Assembly (NCBI GenBank): GCA_029255685.2
Contig: CM055318.2
Span: 935,001 to 999,000 of the forward strand
Origin: Silene conica
Lineage: Eukaryota; Streptophyta; Magnoliopsida; Caryophyllales; Caryophyllaceae
Reading direction: 5' to 3'
DNA length: 64,000 bases
The notes below the pieces were generated by a model that saw nothing but the letters and a program-made list of their open reading frames with translations, was not told the DNA's origin and made no database searches. How positions within the stretch are numbered: the first letter of the stretch is position 1; every line of letters begins with the position of its first letter. Shown in pieces: positions 63,153 through 64,000 of this stretch. The position numbers and the translations under genes were made by a program.

Positions 63153-63165
63153 TGGTATCAGAGCC
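63153..63165 (+). other. Plus-strand primer-binding site next to the same repeat
   Basis: TGGTATCAGAGCC begins two bases after the 218-base repeat ends, facing the opposite way to the TRIM primer site. It belongs to the copia gag that follows. Confidence 0.85.
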
Positions 63166-63187
63166 TTCGGGTTCCTGAATTAGAAAG

Positions 63188-64000
63188 ATGTCGGCGATAA
63201 ACATAAAGATCGATCGTTTTACTGGGAGAAATAGTTTCAGTTTATGGCAAATCAAGATGCGGGCTCTGTTAAAGCAACAAGGGTTATGGAAGCCGCTTCA
63301 AAAGAAGCAGGAAGGCGCAGCCGCCGTTGCAGTTACCGCTGAGATGACCAGTCTGGAGGAGAAGGCACATTCAACAATTATGTTGTGTCTTGCTGATGAT
63401 ATTATTACTGAAGTCGCGGAGGAAGAAACCGCCGCAGGTCTGTGGGCAAAGCTTGAGAGTCTTTATATGACGAAGTCTTTGACCAATAAGTTGCTTCTAA
63501 AGCAACGTCTGTTCAGTCTGAGAATGCAGGAAGGTATGCCTCTTCGAGATCATCTAGATCAGTTAAACACAATTTTACTAGAACTGCGTAATATTGATGT
63601 TAAGGTAGAAGATGAGGATGCCGCATTAATTCTGTTAGTTTCTTTACCACTGTCGTATGAGAATTTCGTACAGTCTTTTATTGTGGGTAAGGATACCGTG
63701 ACTCTAGAAGAGGTTAGATCGTCTCTTCATACTAGAGAATTGCGCCATAAGGCGGCTGGTACAGTCACAGATAATCAGGCCGCAGGGTTAGTAGCTGGCG
63801 GGGGTTATGGACAAGGAAATTCTGGGAAGGAAAAATATAAGAAGCCGTCTTATGTTGGTTCTTCTAGTTTTGCTGGTACCTTTGGTACCTCTGGTACATC
63901 TGGTTCTAAGGGTCCTAAACCTACTGATGTTTGTAACTATTGTAAAGGAAAGGGGCATTGGAAATTCACGTGTCCCAAGAAAGATAAACAGAATGAATCT
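63188..64000 (+). CDS. Copia gag, open to the window edge
   Basis: The frame from the Met of MSAINIKIDRFTGRNSFSLW is open to the last base (271 residues). It shows the copia gag region (LWAKLESLYMTKSLTNKLLL, LRDHLDQLNTILLEL, LILLVSLPLSYENF), a Gly-Ser-Thr linker and one zinc knuckle (CNYCKGKGHWKFTC). The element continues beyond the window, so nothing can be said about whether it is whole. Confidence 0.9.
   Translation, partial: MSAINIKIDRFTGRNSFSLWQIKMRALLKQQGLWKPLQKKQEGAAAVAVTAEMTSLEEKAHSTIMLCLADDIITEVAEEETAAGLWAKLESLYMTKSLTNKLLLKQRLFSLRMQEGMPLRDHLDQLNTILLELRNIDVKVEDEDAALILLVSLPLSYENFVQSFIVGKDTVTLEEVRSSLHTRELRHKAAGTVTDNQAAGLVAGGGYGQGNSGKEKYKKPSYVGSSSFAGTFGTSGTSGSKGPKPTDVCNYCKGKGHWKFTCPKKDKQNES

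Overview
The window is repeat-rich, gene-poor nuclear DNA of a flowering plant. The evidence is a plant initiator-Met-tRNA primer site (TGGTATCAGAGC) at several LTR elements, Ty1/copia and Ty3/gypsy elements with plant-type domains, a Mutator-like element (MULE) carrying a plant mobile domain gene, and two remnants that resemble the S-protein-homologue family. A dicot is likely; the species cannot be read from the sequence, and a Caryophyllales origin is only a weak guess.

Layout. The frame of the window is a large direct duplication. Unit 1 starts near 636 and unit 2 near 48772. The collinear blocks are 636-2060 with 48773-50168, 4211-7740 with 50179-53681, 17105-24941 with 53993-61840, and 34824-35188 with 61841-62204. 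Later insertions break up the match. Unit 1 alone carries a 2.1 kb non-autonomous MULE (2071-4200), a copia element (7744-17103) and a whole-looking gypsy element (24942-34818). Unit 2 alone carries a copia/TRIM composite that starts at 62205. Empty sites in the sister unit define most of these insertions to the base. Both junctions of the duplication lie inside members of a small membrane-protein gene family, which points to unequal crossing-over between paralogues.

The rest of unit 1 (35.2-48.4 kb) has no counterpart inside the window. It holds a small hAT element, a foldback element between TA microsatellites, a gypsy gag remnant, two S-protein-like remnants, and a 7.3 kb MULE (40592-47939). 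That MULE carries three genes: a transposase joined to an OTU-type cysteine protease domain, a small acidic-tailed protein, and a plant mobile domain protein.

The most unusual signal is non-coding. It runs from a primer-binding site at 22249 (59141 in unit 2), through the gypsy insertion, to about 37.1 kb. This stretch is a long series of short hairpins whose arms differ from one hairpin to the next while the loops stay the same. Two main loop families occur: A-T-A/T/G-T-G-T-T in the first part and CTGAGCAGGG in the last part. I know of no named family with this design. The best placement is the internal domain of a large non-coding LTR-type element (LARD-like).

No host gene in the window looks clearly intact. 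The membrane-protein copies are all damaged, and the protein-coding content that remains belongs to mobile elements. All similarity statements come from reading the sequence, not from searches or computed alignments.
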